Shown: in pieces, positions 7,524 through 16,001 of the stretch
Numbering within the stretch: the stretch's first letter is position 1
Layout of the letters: each line of letters starts with the position of its first letter
Source of the DNA: RGIG4079 sp045637505
Lineage (GTDB): Bacteria > Bacteroidota > Bacteroidia > Bacteroidales > Muribaculaceae
Length of the DNA stretch: 23,035 bases
Direction of reading: 5' to 3'
Assembly (NCBI GenBank): GCA_045637505.1
Contig: JAZTZO010000038.1
Coordinates: 1 to 23,035, forward strand
Made by a program: the position numbers and the translations under genes
The notes under the pieces: generated by a model
What the model was told of the DNA's origin: nothing
The model's database searches: none
What the model saw: only the letters and a program-made list of their open reading frames with translations

Positions 7524-8268
7524 TGGGATTATAATAAGGATAAGTTACATTCCACAAAAATAACGCGTGCCCTGGCATAGATGTTCCTGCCGAGCAACGG
7601 TCTTTTTGAGCAATTATGCGACGGAAATCATCTATTGAAATCTTCCCTCGCCCCACCTCAACAAGTGTGCCCACAACTGCACGCACCATGTTACGCAAAA
7701 ATCGGTCGGCAGTTATCACAAACACCCATCGGCCATCGCCCAATGATTCCCATTTGGCATAAGTCACACGGCAAATATTTGTTTTGTTATCGGCATGCAA
7801 CTTTGCAAACGATGTGAAATCATCGGTTGCAAGCAACAACATTGCAGCCTCATTCATCTTCTCATAGTCCAATGTGGCAGGTGCTTGCCAGCTCAATTCA
7901 TATAAGAAAGGTGATTTTTCGGTGTGAGCATAATAGTGATATGTGCGCGAAGTAGCATCAAATCGCGCGTGAGCATCATCATGCACCTCTTTTATTGAAT
8001 ATATTGCTATGTCGCGTCCTATCAATGAATTCAGCCCTCTCACCAACGAATCGGGGTTAGCAATAGGCTTTTCAACATCAAAATGCGCAACCATTGAGTG
8101 AGCATTAACACCTGCATCGGTGCGACCTGCCCCCACAATCTTGATGGGTTCACGCATTATCGTTGATAATGCCTCCTCGATGGTCGATTGCACCGAAACC
8201 GCATTAGGCTGCGACTGCCAACCATGAAATGGTTCGCCTCGATAAGCAAGATGCATGAAATATCTCAT
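7513..8268 (-). CDS. truA: tRNA pseudouridine synthase A
   Basis: This 251-residue protein is full length for TruA. It opens with a first strand MRYFMHLAYRG and FHGWQSQPNAVSVQ. The catalytic GRTDAGV has Asp51, and FRxNMVRxxVGTLxxVG occurs near the C-terminus. TruA converts uridines 38-40 of the anticodon arm of many tRNAs to pseudouridine. It lies downstream of speA on the same strand with a 56-base gap and may share its transcript. The last 11 bases overlap the 3' end of the convergent glycosidase gene. Confidence 0.96.
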   Translation of the reverse strand: MRYFMHLAYRGEPFHGWQSQPNAVSVQSTIEEALSTIMREPIKIVGAGRTDAGVNAHSMVAHFDVEKPIANPDSLVRGLNSLIGRDIAIYSIKEVHDDAHARFDATSRTYHYYAHTEKSPFLYELSWQAPATLDYEKMNEAAMLLLATDDFTSFAKLHADNKTNICRVTYAKWESLGDGRWVFVITADRFLRNMVRAVVGTLVEVGRGKISIDDFRRIIAQKDRCSAGTSMPGHALFLWNVTYPYYNPTID

Positions 8269-8324
8269 AATAATTGAGAATTGAAAATTGAGTAATTTTC
8301 CCCTTTCTTTTTTTCTTTTATATA
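8269..8324 (-). other. speA-truA spacer with short inverted repeat
   Basis: The spacer holds the small stem GAAAATT/AATTTTC (8283-8300 region) inside a run of ATTGA-type repeats, but it has no U-tract on the minus strand. I see no promoter for truA here, so read-through from speA is likely. Confidence 0.3.
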
Positions 8325-10223
8325 CTAATCGCGTTCAAGATAAGTGTAGCCATAAAGACCCGAGCGATAGTTGCTCAAGAACTCACGCCCCTCTTCGGGG
8401 GTAATGCGTCCGGCCTTCATTGATGCAGTAACCCAAGTTTCCACATTTCGCACAAGTTTTTTAGGATTAAATTGCACATAATCGAGCACTTCAGCAATAG
8501 TCTCTCCTTCAATAACTTGGTCTATCTCATATCTATCTTTGTAAACACTAATGTGAACAGCGTTAGTGTCACCAAAAAGGTTGTGCATATCGCCAAGAAT
8601 TTCTTGATATGCTCCCACTAAAAACACTCCGAGATAATATGGCTCATTGGGTTTTAATGAATGCACTGGCAATGAACTTGCGATACCATGGTTTGATATA
8701 AAGTTAGCAATCTTTCCGTCGGAGTCACATGTTATATCTTGCAATGTAGCAGTGCGATTAGGACGCTCGTCCAATCGAGAAATAGGCATTATGGGGAACA
8801 CTTGGTCTATAGCCCATGAGTCGGGCAATGATTGGAACAAAGAGAAGTTGCAGAAATACTTATCGGGCAACATCTTTGCAATTTTACGAAACTCATCGGG
8901 AGCATGCTTGAGTGTTGCTGCAAGTTCTCCTACCTCACGCGCCACCGACCAGAATAGTTTTTCGATTTGAGCTCGTGTGCGCAAGTCGAGCATTCCCAAG
9001 CTAAACAAGTCGAGAGCTGTTTCACGAATTTCAAGAGCATCGTGCCAACTTTCAAATAAGCGAGCTTGACTTAACTTATCCCATATTTCATATAATTCAC
9101 GAGCCAACTCATGACTATTTTCATCAACCTCTTCGGTATCTTTCCAAATGGGTTGCGATGCTGTCTCAAGCACCTCAAACACTAATACCGAGTGATGAGC
9201 CGACAATGAACGACCGCTCTCGGTAATCACATTGGGTTGTTTTAGATTATTCTTCTCACAAGCATCAACGATTGCCGAAACTGCGTCGTTGGCATACTCT
9301 TGGATTGAATAGTTCATACTGCTTTCGCTTGCCGAACTACGAGTGCCATCATAATCAACGCCAAGACCTCCACCAATATCGACAAATTCAATATTGAAGC
9401 CCAACTTTGACAATTGTACATAGAATTGAGTAGCCTCACGCAACGCATTTTTTATGCGACGAATTTTTGTTATTTGGCTACCTATATGGAAATGGATGAA
9501 TTTGAGACATTCCTCCATTTTATTCTTTTCAAGGAAGTCAAGAGCCTCGAGCAATTCACTTGAGTTGAGACCAAACTTTGATTGGTCACCACCCGACTCT
9601 TCCCATTTACCCGAGCCCGAGCTCGATAACTTGATGCGAATACCGATATTTGGCTTGATATTAATGCGTTTAGCAATATCGGTGATAAGGCGCAACTCAT
9701 TGAGCTTTTCTACAACAAGATAGATGCGACGCCCCATCTTTTGTGCCAATAATGCCAACTCAATATAGTCTTCATCTTTATATCCGTTACAAATGATAAG
9801 CGCATTTTCGGCTATATTGGTAGCCAACACAGCATGTAACTCGGGTTTAGAGCCAGCCTCAAGACCTATATTAAACTTTTTACCATGTGTAACAAGCTCC
9901 TCCACTACGGGACGCATTTGATTCACCTTAATGGGATAAATCAAATAGTTTTGTGCTTGATAGTTATACTCTTTAGCTGCTTGCTTGAAACAACGAGATA
10001 TTTTTTCAATGCGATTGTCCAAGATATCGGGGAAACGCAACAACACAGGCGAAACGATGTCGCGCACTTGCAACTCATCCATCACCTCTTTAAGATCGAC
10101 CGAAGCATAACCCTCCTTGGGTGTTACTGCCACATGACCTTTCTCATTAATTGAGAAATATTTCAATCCCCATCCGTTGATGTTATATAGTTCGGAACTA
10201 TCATCTATGCGCCACTTTCTCAT
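8325..10223 (-). CDS. speA: Biosynthetic arginine decarboxylase
   Basis: This 632-residue protein has the size and motif order of SpeA, a fold-III PLP enzyme. The PLP lysine is Lys99 in YPIKVNQ. HFHIGSQ, EFVDIGGGLGVDYDG and TESGRSLSAHHS form the cofactor site. It converts arginine to agmatine, which starts polyamine (putrescine, spermidine) synthesis. The start at 10223 gives the usual MRKWRIDDS N-terminus. A -7 box 58-65 bases upstream (10281-10288) suggests its own promoter with a leader of about 55 bases. Confidence 0.97.
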   Translation of the reverse strand: MRKWRIDDSSELYNINGWGLKYFSINEKGHVAVTPKEGYASVDLKEVMDELQVRDIVSPVLLRFPDILDNRIEKISRCFKQAAKEYNYQAQNYLIYPIKVNQMRPVVEELVTHGKKFNIGLEAGSKPELHAVLATNIAENALIICNGYKDEDYIELALLAQKMGRRIYLVVEKLNELRLITDIAKRINIKPNIGIRIKLSSSGSGKWEESGGDQSKFGLNSSELLEALDFLEKNKMEECLKFIHFHIGSQITKIRRIKNALREATQFYVQLSKLGFNIEFVDIGGGLGVDYDGTRSSASESSMNYSIQEYANDAVSAIVDACEKNNLKQPNVITESGRSLSAHHSVLVFEVLETASQPIWKDTEEVDENSHELARELYEIWDKLSQARLFESWHDALEIRETALDLFSLGMLDLRTRAQIEKLFWSVAREVGELAATLKHAPDEFRKIAKMLPDKYFCNFSLFQSLPDSWAIDQVFPIMPISRLDERPNRTATLQDITCDSDGKIANFISNHGIASSLPVHSLKPNEPYYLGVFLVGAYQEILGDMHNLFGDTNAVHISVYKDRYEIDQVIEGETIAEVLDYVQFNPKKLVRNVETWVTASMKAGRITPEEGREFLSNYRSGLYGYTYLERD

Positions 10224-10280
10224 CGACTAAAAGTATAAATTTTGTTTTAATAAATTTCGCTTAACACACAAATTGAACGA

Positions 10281-10288
10281 CAAATTTA
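10281..10288 (-). promoter_or_regulatory. -7 box of speA
   Basis: The minus strand reads TAAATTTG, a perfect TAnnTTTG match, about 58 bases before the speA ATG. No clear -33 element is seen. Confidence 0.5.
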
Positions 10289-10383
10289 ATTATAATTCCT
10301 CATTTATTCATTACTCTTACATTATTTATTTAAAATTTGACACATCTTAATAAAAAAATAAGCATTAACTCGGTTTTTATTAC

Positions 10384-10391
10384 TATTTTTG
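10384..10391 (+). promoter_or_regulatory. -7 box of the OmpA/TPR lipoprotein gene
   Basis: TATTTTTG fits TAnnTTTG and lies 57 bases before the ATG at 10449, giving an A-rich leader of about 50 bases. Apart from this box and the speA box, the 225-bp divergent region 10224-10448 shows only AT-rich sequence. Confidence 0.5.
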
Positions 10392-10448
10392 TAGCAAATT
10401 ACGATATCTAGGCAAAGTAGAAATATATAACAATTAAAACTAAATAAA

Positions 10449-12131
10449 ATGAACAAAAAACTGTTACTTGCACTCCTTGTGGGTGGCGCAACTATTCTTA
10501 CCGGTTGCAACAAAAAAATCTCTCAATTTGACAGCAATTATTTCTCTGTCAATCCCAATCCTCTTGAAGTTTCAGGCGAAAAAGTTCCTGGCTCTATTAC
10601 AGGTAAAATTCCTGCTAAAATCTTTGTTAAAAATGCCGAAGTTACTGTTACCCCTTACCTCAATGTAAATGGCACTGAAATCGCTTCACAAGCCTATACA
10701 TATCAAGGTGAGAAAGTGCGTGGCAATAGCCCTGTTATCAGCTACAACAACGGCGGAACTGTTACTATCCCCGTTTCGTATGATTATCAACCAAACATGG
10801 AAGATGCCGAATTGTATCTTAACTTTGATGTAAAACAAGGCAAAAAACAATATGTTCTTCCTCGCGTTAAAGTTTCTCAAGGCATCAACACTACTGCTGC
10901 TATCGCAAGTGTTGAGAGCACTACTCCTGCGATCGCTCCCGACAAATTCCAACGCGTAATCAACGAAAAATACTCGGCCGACATCAAGTTCCTTATCAAC
11001 AAAGCAAACATTCGCGATGGAGAATTGCGTAGCGAAGCAATGCAAACATTCAACCAACAACTTGCTAACGCAAATGCCGACTCAACTCGTCAAATTAAAG
11101 AAATCAACATTTCTTCATACGCTTCACCCGAAGGTGGTTATGAATACAACAAAAAACTCGCTGAAAAACGCGAAAAAAACACAAGCGCTTATCTTGAAAA
11201 GCACTTGAAAGACCAACAAATTGCTGAATTTGGCGAACTTACTGCTCAATTCACTGCACAAGACTGGGAAGGTTTCCAAAACCTTGTTGCTGAAAGCAAT
11301 ATCCAAGACAAAGAACTTATCTTGAGTGTTCTTTCAATGTATCAAGACCCCGAAGTGCGTGAAAAAGAAATTCGCAACTTGTCATCGGTATTTGATCAAC
11401 TTGCAGTTGAAATTCTTCCACAACTTCGCTACTCTCGCCTCACTGCTACTGTTGATGTAATTGGCAAAAGCGACGAACAAATCAAAGAAGCTTATGAAAA
11501 TGATCCTAAATCATTAACTGTTGATGAATTGCTCTACTGCGCTACATTGACCAATGACAACAACAAAAAGATTGAAATCTACAACACTACTGCTGGCATC
11601 TATGGCAACGACTTCCGTGCATTCAACAACCTTGGTGCTTGCCAATTTGTTGCTAAAGATTACACTTCGGCTACTGCCAACTTCAAAAAAGCAGCAAGCA
11701 TCAACCCTTCAAGCGAAGCAAGCATGAACCTCGGTCTCATCTCTATGCTCAACGGCGAATACAACAAAGCTAACGAACAATTGGGTAACGCTGGTGGCAT
11801 TGACGCTGTAAATGAAGCACTCGGTGTTTACTACCTCAAAACAGGCAACAATGTGGCTGCAGCTAAAGCATTTGGCGATAGCAAAACAAACAATGCTGCT
11901 CTCGCACAAATCTTAACTAAAGATTACAGCAAAGCAAAGAAAACTCTTGCATCAATCACTACCCCCGATGCTACATCTTATTATTTGATGGCTGTACTTG
12001 GTGCTCGCACTAACAACGAAAGCTTGGTAATCAACAATCTTCGTCAAGCTGCTAAACTTGACAGTTCACTTGCTGCAAAAGCAATCAAAGATCCCGAATT
12101 TACTAATTTCAATCTTTCATCACTACTCTAA
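10449..12131 (+). CDS. OmpA-like/TPR lipoprotein
   Basis: This is a 560-residue lipoprotein with lipobox LTGC (Cys20). Residues about 25-150 form a beta-rich N-terminal region. Residues about 165-255 contain an OmpA_C-like segment ending in EYNKKLAEKREKNTSAYLEKHL, which resembles the peptidoglycan-binding NxxLSxxRAxxVxxYL motif. From about residue 350 there are helical TPR-like repeats (GNDFRAFNNLGACQFVAKDY, INPSSEASMNLGLISMLNGEY). It is probably attached to the outer membrane and touches peptidoglycan. Its codon use is very regular (many AAC, GAA, AAA, CGC), suggesting high expression. The stop overlaps the next ATG (TAATG, 12129-12133). The family is common in Bacteroidetes but I know no defined function for it. 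Confidence 0.8.
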   Translation: MNKKLLLALLVGGATILTGCNKKISQFDSNYFSVNPNPLEVSGEKVPGSITGKIPAKIFVKNAEVTVTPYLNVNGTEIASQAYTYQGEKVRGNSPVISYNNGGTVTIPVSYDYQPNMEDAELYLNFDVKQGKKQYVLPRVKVSQGINTTAAIASVESTTPAIAPDKFQRVINEKYSADIKFLINKANIRDGELRSEAMQTFNQQLANANADSTRQIKEINISSYASPEGGYEYNKKLAEKREKNTSAYLEKHLKDQQIAEFGELTAQFTAQDWEGFQNLVAESNIQDKELILSVLSMYQDPEVREKEIRNLSSVFDQLAVEILPQLRYSRLTATVDVIGKSDEQIKEAYENDPKSLTVDELLYCATLTNDNNKKIEIYNTTAGIYGNDFRAFNNLGACQFVAKDYTSATANFKKAASINPSSEASMNLGLISMLNGEYNKANEQLGNAGGIDAVNEALGVYYLKTGNNVAAAKAFGDSKTNNAALAQILTKDYSKAKKTLASITTPDATSYYLMAVLGARTNNESLVINNLRQAAKLDSSLAAKAIKDPEFTNFNLSSLL

Positions 12132-12616
12132 TGAAAGTATTTAAATTATTCAGCATCGCAGCTATTGCGATTGCCATAACATCATGTGCATCTTCAGGCA
12201 GCGACAAAAACGCTGCCGAAGGCGCTCACGACACAACTGCATGCACCGAGCACAATCATGAACACGAACATGCTCATGGCGATGCTTGCGAAGGCCACAA
12301 CCACGAAATGGTAGTGGTGGGTATTGCTCAACAAGGTGATTATACATCGGGGAAAATCGCCATTAAAACTCTTAACGGCGAGAACAAAGAGTTTGACTAT
12401 TCAAAGTCAAACCAAGATAAAATCGCAGCATGGCAAGCAGGCGATACTGTGTCAATCTTTATTGACCACCATCACCATGGCGAAAATGCTCACGATTCAA
12501 TCACTGCAATAAAACTCGGTGTAAAAGAATGTGCTAACGCTCACAACCACGAAGGCCATGAACACCACGACCACGAAAATTGTGACGGACACGACCATCA
12601 TGGACACAACCATTAA
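12131..12616 (+). CDS. Histidine-rich, probably metal-binding lipoprotein
   Basis: This 161-residue lipoprotein has lipobox TSC (Cys19). By my count it has 24 histidines, in three clusters: residues 33-58, around 112-121, and the last 25 residues, with Cys, Asp and Glu mixed in. Between the clusters lies a short beta-type segment (about 59-110). The composition points to binding of zinc, nickel or copper in the periplasm, as storage, buffering or delivery to a transporter. It is translationally coupled to the OmpA/TPR lipoprotein through a TAATG overlap. No metal transporter or Zur-type regulator is visible nearby. A strong terminator follows at 12647. The binding metal and exact family are not known from sequence. 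Confidence 0.8.
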   Translation: MKVFKLFSIAAIAIAITSCASSGSDKNAAEGAHDTTACTEHNHEHEHAHGDACEGHNHEMVVVGIAQQGDYTSGKIAIKTLNGENKEFDYSKSNQDKIAAWQAGDTVSIFIDHHHHGENAHDSITAIKLGVKECANAHNHEGHEHHDHENCDGHDHHGHNH

Positions 12617-12646
12617 TTAAAACACTCAACCCCTATTATAGCAAAA

Positions 12647-12676
12647 GCCTCGCACTTCAACAGTGAGAGGCTTTTT
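12647..12676 (+). terminator. Rho-independent terminator of the lipoprotein pair
   Basis: The arms GCCTCGCACT (12647-12656) and AGTGAGAGGC (12662-12671) pair with one mismatch around a five-base loop and are followed by TTTTT. It lies 31 bases after the His-rich gene stop. Confidence 0.85.
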
Positions 12677-12707
12677 CAGTTTTATATTAGTTTTTGTCTT
12701 ACGTATG

Positions 12708-12780
12708 AGCGGTAAACGAGGCTCGAACTCGCGACCCTCAGCTTGGGAAGCTGATGCTCTACCAACTGAGCTATTACCGC
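12708..12780 (-). tRNA. tRNA-Gly (anticodon CCC)
   Basis: The minus strand folds into a standard 73-base cloverleaf. It has acceptor stem GCGGTAA/TTACCGC, D-arm GCTC..GAGC, anticodon stem TCAGC/GCTGA with loop TTCCCAA, and T-arm GCGAG/CTCGT with TTCGAGC. The anticodon is CCC and the discriminator base is U73, both typical of tRNA-Gly reading GGG. The 3' CCA is not encoded. Confidence 0.95.
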
Positions 12781-12912
12781 AATTCGGCTTACAAATATAC
12801 ACCTTTATTTTTAAATAGTTACTATTTTTATATCTTTTTTGCACACTTGTCATCAATTCTTAGTCAAATGCACACATATTCTCGCAAGTAATTCATTTTA
12901 TATAAAAAAAAT

Positions 12913-12939
12913 GGCGAGACGACACCATATCATCTCGCC
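12913..12939 (-). terminator. Terminator of the thioredoxin-like gene
   Basis: GGCGAGA (12913-12919) pairs with TCTCGCC (12933-12939). On the minus strand the stem is followed by AT and then a run of T. It lies 22 bases beyond the stop of the thioredoxin-like gene. The rest of 12781-12961 holds nothing that I recognise. Confidence 0.8.
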
Positions 12940-12961
12940 ACATGCATATTGCGATTACAAT

Positions 12962-13492
12962 TTATTTTTTGATTGCTTCTTGAAGTTTGCCTTCAAGTTG
13001 GGTTTTAATATTGTCAAGCCCTTCAACTTTCACAAACGAGCCATCAGCTTTAGCTACAACCACAACAGGGATAGATTGTCCTACACCAAATTCTTTTGCT
13101 ATTTGAGCATTGTTATCAATGTCAACATAAAGGAATTCAGCCTTACCTTCATATTTACCTGCAAGATTTTCTACGATTGGTTTAGCTTGTTTGCAAGGGC
13201 CACACCATGTAGCACCAAATTCAATCAATGTTGGGTGCGCTGTAGCTTGAATTGTAGCAGGAGTTACCACGCTACCAGCAGGCACTTCAAGCAATGTGCC
13301 ATTGTAAGAAATAACAGCCTCTTCAGCAGGGATTGATTCAACTTTTTTATCAGAAGCGCCTTCAACGCCTGTTACTTGAGCAGTTTCTTCGGTTGCAGTT
13401 GAATCATTGCCACCTTTTTCAGTACTGCTTGAGCCACACGACATCATCATTACAGCCACAGCAGCCACAAATAAAAATTTTACTTTCTTCAT
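12962..13492 (-). CDS. Thioredoxin-fold lipoprotein
   Basis: This 176-residue lipoprotein has lipobox MMSC (Cys19). A Ser/Thr/Glu-rich linker (20-60) follows, then a thioredoxin domain with LIEFGATWCGPCKQA (WCGPC at 96-100), FLYVDIDNN and the cis-proline loop SIPVVVV. It is probably anchored in the envelope and either reduces disulfides in periplasmic proteins or helps cytochrome c or lipoprotein maturation. The WCGPC site suggests a reducing protein. It is the last of three closely spaced minus-strand genes (26-base gap to the lipoprotein upstream). No DsbD-like electron donor is visible in the window. Confidence 0.88.
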   Translation of the reverse strand: MKKVKFLFVAAVAVMMMSCGSSSTEKGGNDSTATEETAQVTGVEGASDKKVESIPAEEAVISYNGTLLEVPAGSVVTPATIQATAHPTLIEFGATWCGPCKQAKPIVENLAGKYEGKAEFLYVDIDNNAQIAKEFGVGQSIPVVVVAKADGSFVKVEGLDNIKTQLEGKLQEAIKK

Positions 13493-13518
13493 AATTTTAA
13501 TGTTTTTATTTTTTGTTT

Positions 13519-14226
13519 TTATTTTTCGTAATAGGTTATTATGCGAGATTGGGTACCTGTTGATGTTGTCTTTGTTGGCACAGGATACTCTTCACATTCA
13601 TCCGTTTCTAATGAAGTTCTTGTGTATTTGCGAGTAGTCCAATTGCCAAAATCGTCCAAATCTTGATATTTATACGCAACTGAAATTTCCCAACTCATTC
13701 CTTCTCCAGACCCAGAACTATAGCTACTTGAAGCAAAACCATCCTCTCCATATTTATACGAAGTCGTTCCACCCCATTCATAGCCCTGGTTTCTCACTTT
13801 CGTTGCATGATTTTGCAAGTTATAAGTAAAATACCACGCATCTTCTTCAAATCCATTTGTAATATATTTCAATGCATTTACTCTATCTGATTTATCACGG
13901 AATATTTTATATGGATGTACACTTGTTAATCGTCCATCTTCATCAAAAGTTATCGTGTTTACCTCATATGAAAACATCTCCCATTCAGAGCTACTCACAC
14001 TCTTCACAGGACCATGAAGTTCAAATGTAGCCAAGTCGGGAGTTACGCGATAACGCCACATTGAGTCTTTGCGAATAGAATCTAATTTCGCACGAAGGAT
14101 TGAATCTTTCATTATAGAATCAGCGCGCAATGAGTCACGGATTTCTTGTTCGCGTTGAGCAGAATTGCCACACGATATGGTCATTGACAAACCGATTGCG
14201 ACCAATAAGTATATAAGTTTTTTCAT
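13519..14226 (-). CDS. Unidentified lipoprotein with DS-rich helix and YD-like repeats
   Basis: This 235-residue lipoprotein has lipobox ISC (Cys19). Residues 24-55 form a charged helical segment with repeated DSxR/DSI(M/L) units, seen often in Bacteroidales lipoproteins and likely a coiled-coil spacer. The rest is rich in Tyr, Thr and Gly and alternates short strands (ITFDEDGRLTSV, YKYGEDGFASSSY), resembling weak YD/RHS-type beta repeats. I do not recognise a defined family. It lies 11 bases after the flavin reductase gene and 26 bases before the thioredoxin-like gene, so all three are probably co-transcribed. Confidence 0.7.
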   Translation of the reverse strand: MKKLIYLLVAIGLSMTISCGNSAQREQEIRDSLRADSIMKDSILRAKLDSIRKDSMWRYRVTPDLATFELHGPVKSVSSSEWEMFSYEVNTITFDEDGRLTSVHPYKIFRDKSDRVNALKYITNGFEEDAWYFTYNLQNHATKVRNQGYEWGGTTSYKYGEDGFASSSYSSGSGEGMSWEISVAYKYQDLDDFGNWTTRKYTRTSLETDECEEYPVPTKTTSTGTQSRIITYYEK

Positions 14227-14237
14227 AACATTAGCAC

Positions 14238-14750
14238 TTATTCATTAATCCATGCTCCAACAATCTCTGCAATATAGATATTGTGTAGTGATCCACCAGG
14301 ACCATCGTTATACCATTTTGCCAACGATTCTTTATCTAAAAACTTGTCGGCTTGCAAGGCGTCAACATATAGCACTTTACAATCAAGCACTAATCGAGCC
14401 TCATTAAATGTAATTTGACCTGTAGGCAATGTTTTAGCGGTTAATCCTTCAAAATTCATTTTGTCATAGTTGCGGCCACTTTCTTTTCCCATCACGCCAA
14501 GCATTTTTTTCATATCGGCAGGGAAGAATGAAAGTGTAAAGCGATGAGTACGAGCTATAAATTCGTCGGTATAGCGTTCAGGTCGCACATATGCAGTAGC
14601 CACATGCTTACCCCACAACTCACCTACTCCACCCCAACTGGCAGTCATCATGTTATATTTTTCCTCATCACCTGCTGTAATTAGCATCCAATCAGAGGAT
14701 ATAAGTTTAATGAAATTGTCGGTTATTTCAATAGGATTAATTTCTTTCAT
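14238..14750 (-). CDS. Flavin reductase family protein
   Basis: This 170-residue protein has the FMN-binding split-barrel pattern of the flavin-reductase (RutF/DIM6) family: MLITAGDEEKYNMMTASWGGVGELW, then VRPERYTDEFI and FTLSFF. These proteins bind FMN and reduce flavin, or act as FMN oxidoreductases. I chose the ATG at 14750 because the family N-terminus MKEINPIEI starts there; the longer frame to 14795 runs through the hairpin at 14770-14807. No signal peptide is seen, so it is cytoplasmic. It heads a probable operon with two lipoproteins; how a cytoplasmic flavoprotein relates to them is unclear. Confidence 0.85.
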   Translation of the reverse strand: MKEINPIEITDNFIKLISSDWMLITAGDEEKYNMMTASWGGVGELWGKHVATAYVRPERYTDEFIARTHRFTLSFFPADMKKMLGVMGKESGRNYDKMNFEGLTAKTLPTGQITFNEARLVLDCKVLYVDALQADKFLDKESLAKWYNDGPGGSLHNIYIAEIVGAWINE

Positions 14751-14764
14751 AACTAATTGTATTA

Positions 14765-14807
14765 GAAAAGGAGCACACACATTCTTAAATTGCAACGTGT
14801 ATGCTCC
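14765..14807 (-). terminator. Hairpin after mdh, likely terminator
   Basis: On the minus strand, GGAGCA(TA)CAC pairs with GTGTGCTCC with a two-base bulge and is followed by TTTTC. It lies about 50 bases after the mdh stop. A second small stem, AGGGC/GCCCT at 14828-14840, has no U-tract. No clear -7 box for the flavin reductase gene is seen in this gap, so termination may be partial. Confidence 0.6.
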
Positions 14808-14855
14808 ATTCTTGTGCTTATTGTATTAGGGCAATGCCCTTAACATGCAATTTTA

Positions 14856-15782
14856 TTAAGCGAGTGCAGCATTTGTGTTGCGCACAGCGTCAGCACTTTT
14901 CTTGAAGAGCGCTTTTTCTTCGTCATTAAGGTCGAATTCAACGATTTTTTCGATACCACCTTTACCGAGGATACAAGGAACACCGATGCAGATGTCGCTT
15001 TCGCCATATTCGCCTTCGAGCATTGCGCTACAAGGGATAAGTTTCTTTTGGTCGTGGATAACAGCAGCAGCAACTTGAGCAGCAGCAGCACCTGGAGCAT
15101 ACCAAGCTGAAGTGCCAAGAAGGCCTGTCAATGTAGCACCACCTACCATTGTGTCGGCAGCAACTTTAGCGAGAGTGTCAGCTTCAAGAAGAGTAGAAGC
15201 AGGAACACCACGATAAGCAGCAAAGCGAGTCAAAGGAATCATAGTAGTGTCACCGTGACCACCAATTACCATACCTTCGATTTCGTTAGGATTAGCGTTG
15301 AGAGCTTGGCTCAAATAGAATTTGAAACGAGCGCTATCAAGAGCACCACCCATACCGATGATACGGTTTTTAGGAAGACCACTTGTTTTGTGGATGAGGT
15401 AAGTCATTGTATCCATTGGGTTAGATACGCACACGATAACAGCATCGGGAGAATATTTCAATACATTATCAGTAACTGATTTTACGATACCAGCATTAAC
15501 ACCGATAAGTTCTTCGCGAGTCATACCTGGTTTGCGAGGAATACCTGAAGTGATAACAACTACATCGCTACCTGCAGTTTTTTCATAATCGTTAGTAACA
15601 CCAGTGAGACGAGTGTTGATGTTAAGGATATTTGCAGTTTGCATGATATCCATTGATTTACCTTCTGAAAGACCTTCTTTGATGTCGATCAATACTACTT
15701 CATCAGCAACACCTGTTGTTACCAATACATTTGCACAAGTTGCGCCTACATTACCAGCGCCTACAACTGTAACTTTTGACAT
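14856..15782 (-). CDS. mdh: Malate dehydrogenase
   Basis: This 308-residue protein is of the LDH-like malate dehydrogenase family. It has the NAD loop VGAGNVGAT (residues 7-15), Asp33 at the end of the second strand for NAD selectivity, ITSGIPRKPGMTREEL with the substrate arginines, VSNPMDTMTY, and the catalytic His in VIGGHGDTTM. It interconverts malate and oxaloacetate. In Bacteroidales this works mainly in the reductive direction on the way to fumarate and succinate. It has its own promoter (15855-15862). Confidence 0.97.
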   Translation of the reverse strand: MSKVTVVGAGNVGATCANVLVTTGVADEVVLIDIKEGLSEGKSMDIMQTANILNINTRLTGVTNDYEKTAGSDVVVITSGIPRKPGMTREELIGVNAGIVKSVTDNVLKYSPDAVIVCVSNPMDTMTYLIHKTSGLPKNRIIGMGGALDSARFKFYLSQALNANPNEIEGMVIGGHGDTTMIPLTRFAAYRGVPASTLLEADTLAKVAADTMVGGATLTGLLGTSAWYAPGAAAAQVAAAVIHDQKKLIPCSAMLEGEYGESDICIGVPCILGKGGIEKIVEFDLNDEEKALFKKSADAVRNTNAALA

Positions 15783-15854
15783 AATTCTGTTTATTTATAA
15801 ATAGTTTTATATAATAATTTTTTCAACAATCCATAGTTGGACAATATAACAATG

Positions 15855-15887
15855 CAAATTTAACTAATTTATTTGTTATCACGGCAA
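15855..15887 (-). promoter_or_regulatory. Promoter of mdh
   Basis: The minus strand has TAAATTTG (15855-15862), a perfect -7 box, and a TTG at 15885-15887, 22 bases upstream, that may be the -33 element. The predicted leader is about 65-70 bases. Confidence 0.55.
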
Positions 15888-15931
15888 CGATTTACTAAAA
15901 TTTAGCAATTATTTTTTCAACATTTTTCCAA

Positions 15932-15961
15932 TTTTAGCCATTTCGTCAACCTTTTAGCCAT
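15932..15961. repeat. Direct repeat upstream of the ABC exporter
   Basis: TTTTAGCCAT occurs at 15932-15941 and 15952-15961, 20 bases apart, close to two helical turns. A degenerate copy, TTTAGCAAT, lies at 15901-15909. The repeats sit between the divergent mdh and ABC promoters and could be an operator or activator site. Confidence 0.4.
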
Positions 15962-15989
15962 ATATTACTAAAATCACAAGAAAAAGCCG

Positions 15990-15997
15990 TAACTTTG
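15990..15997 (+). promoter_or_regulatory. -7 box of the ABC exporter
   Basis: TAACTTTG is a perfect TAnnTTTG match and ends four bases (tggt) before the ATG at 16002, the same geometry as at 4143 and 4194. Confidence 0.6.
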
Positions 15998-16001
15998 TGG
16001 T

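Noticed and set aside
12647..12961. A hidden small gene between the His-rich lipoprotein and the thioredoxin-like gene
   Set aside because: Open frames here run through the terminators and the tRNA and show no coding character.
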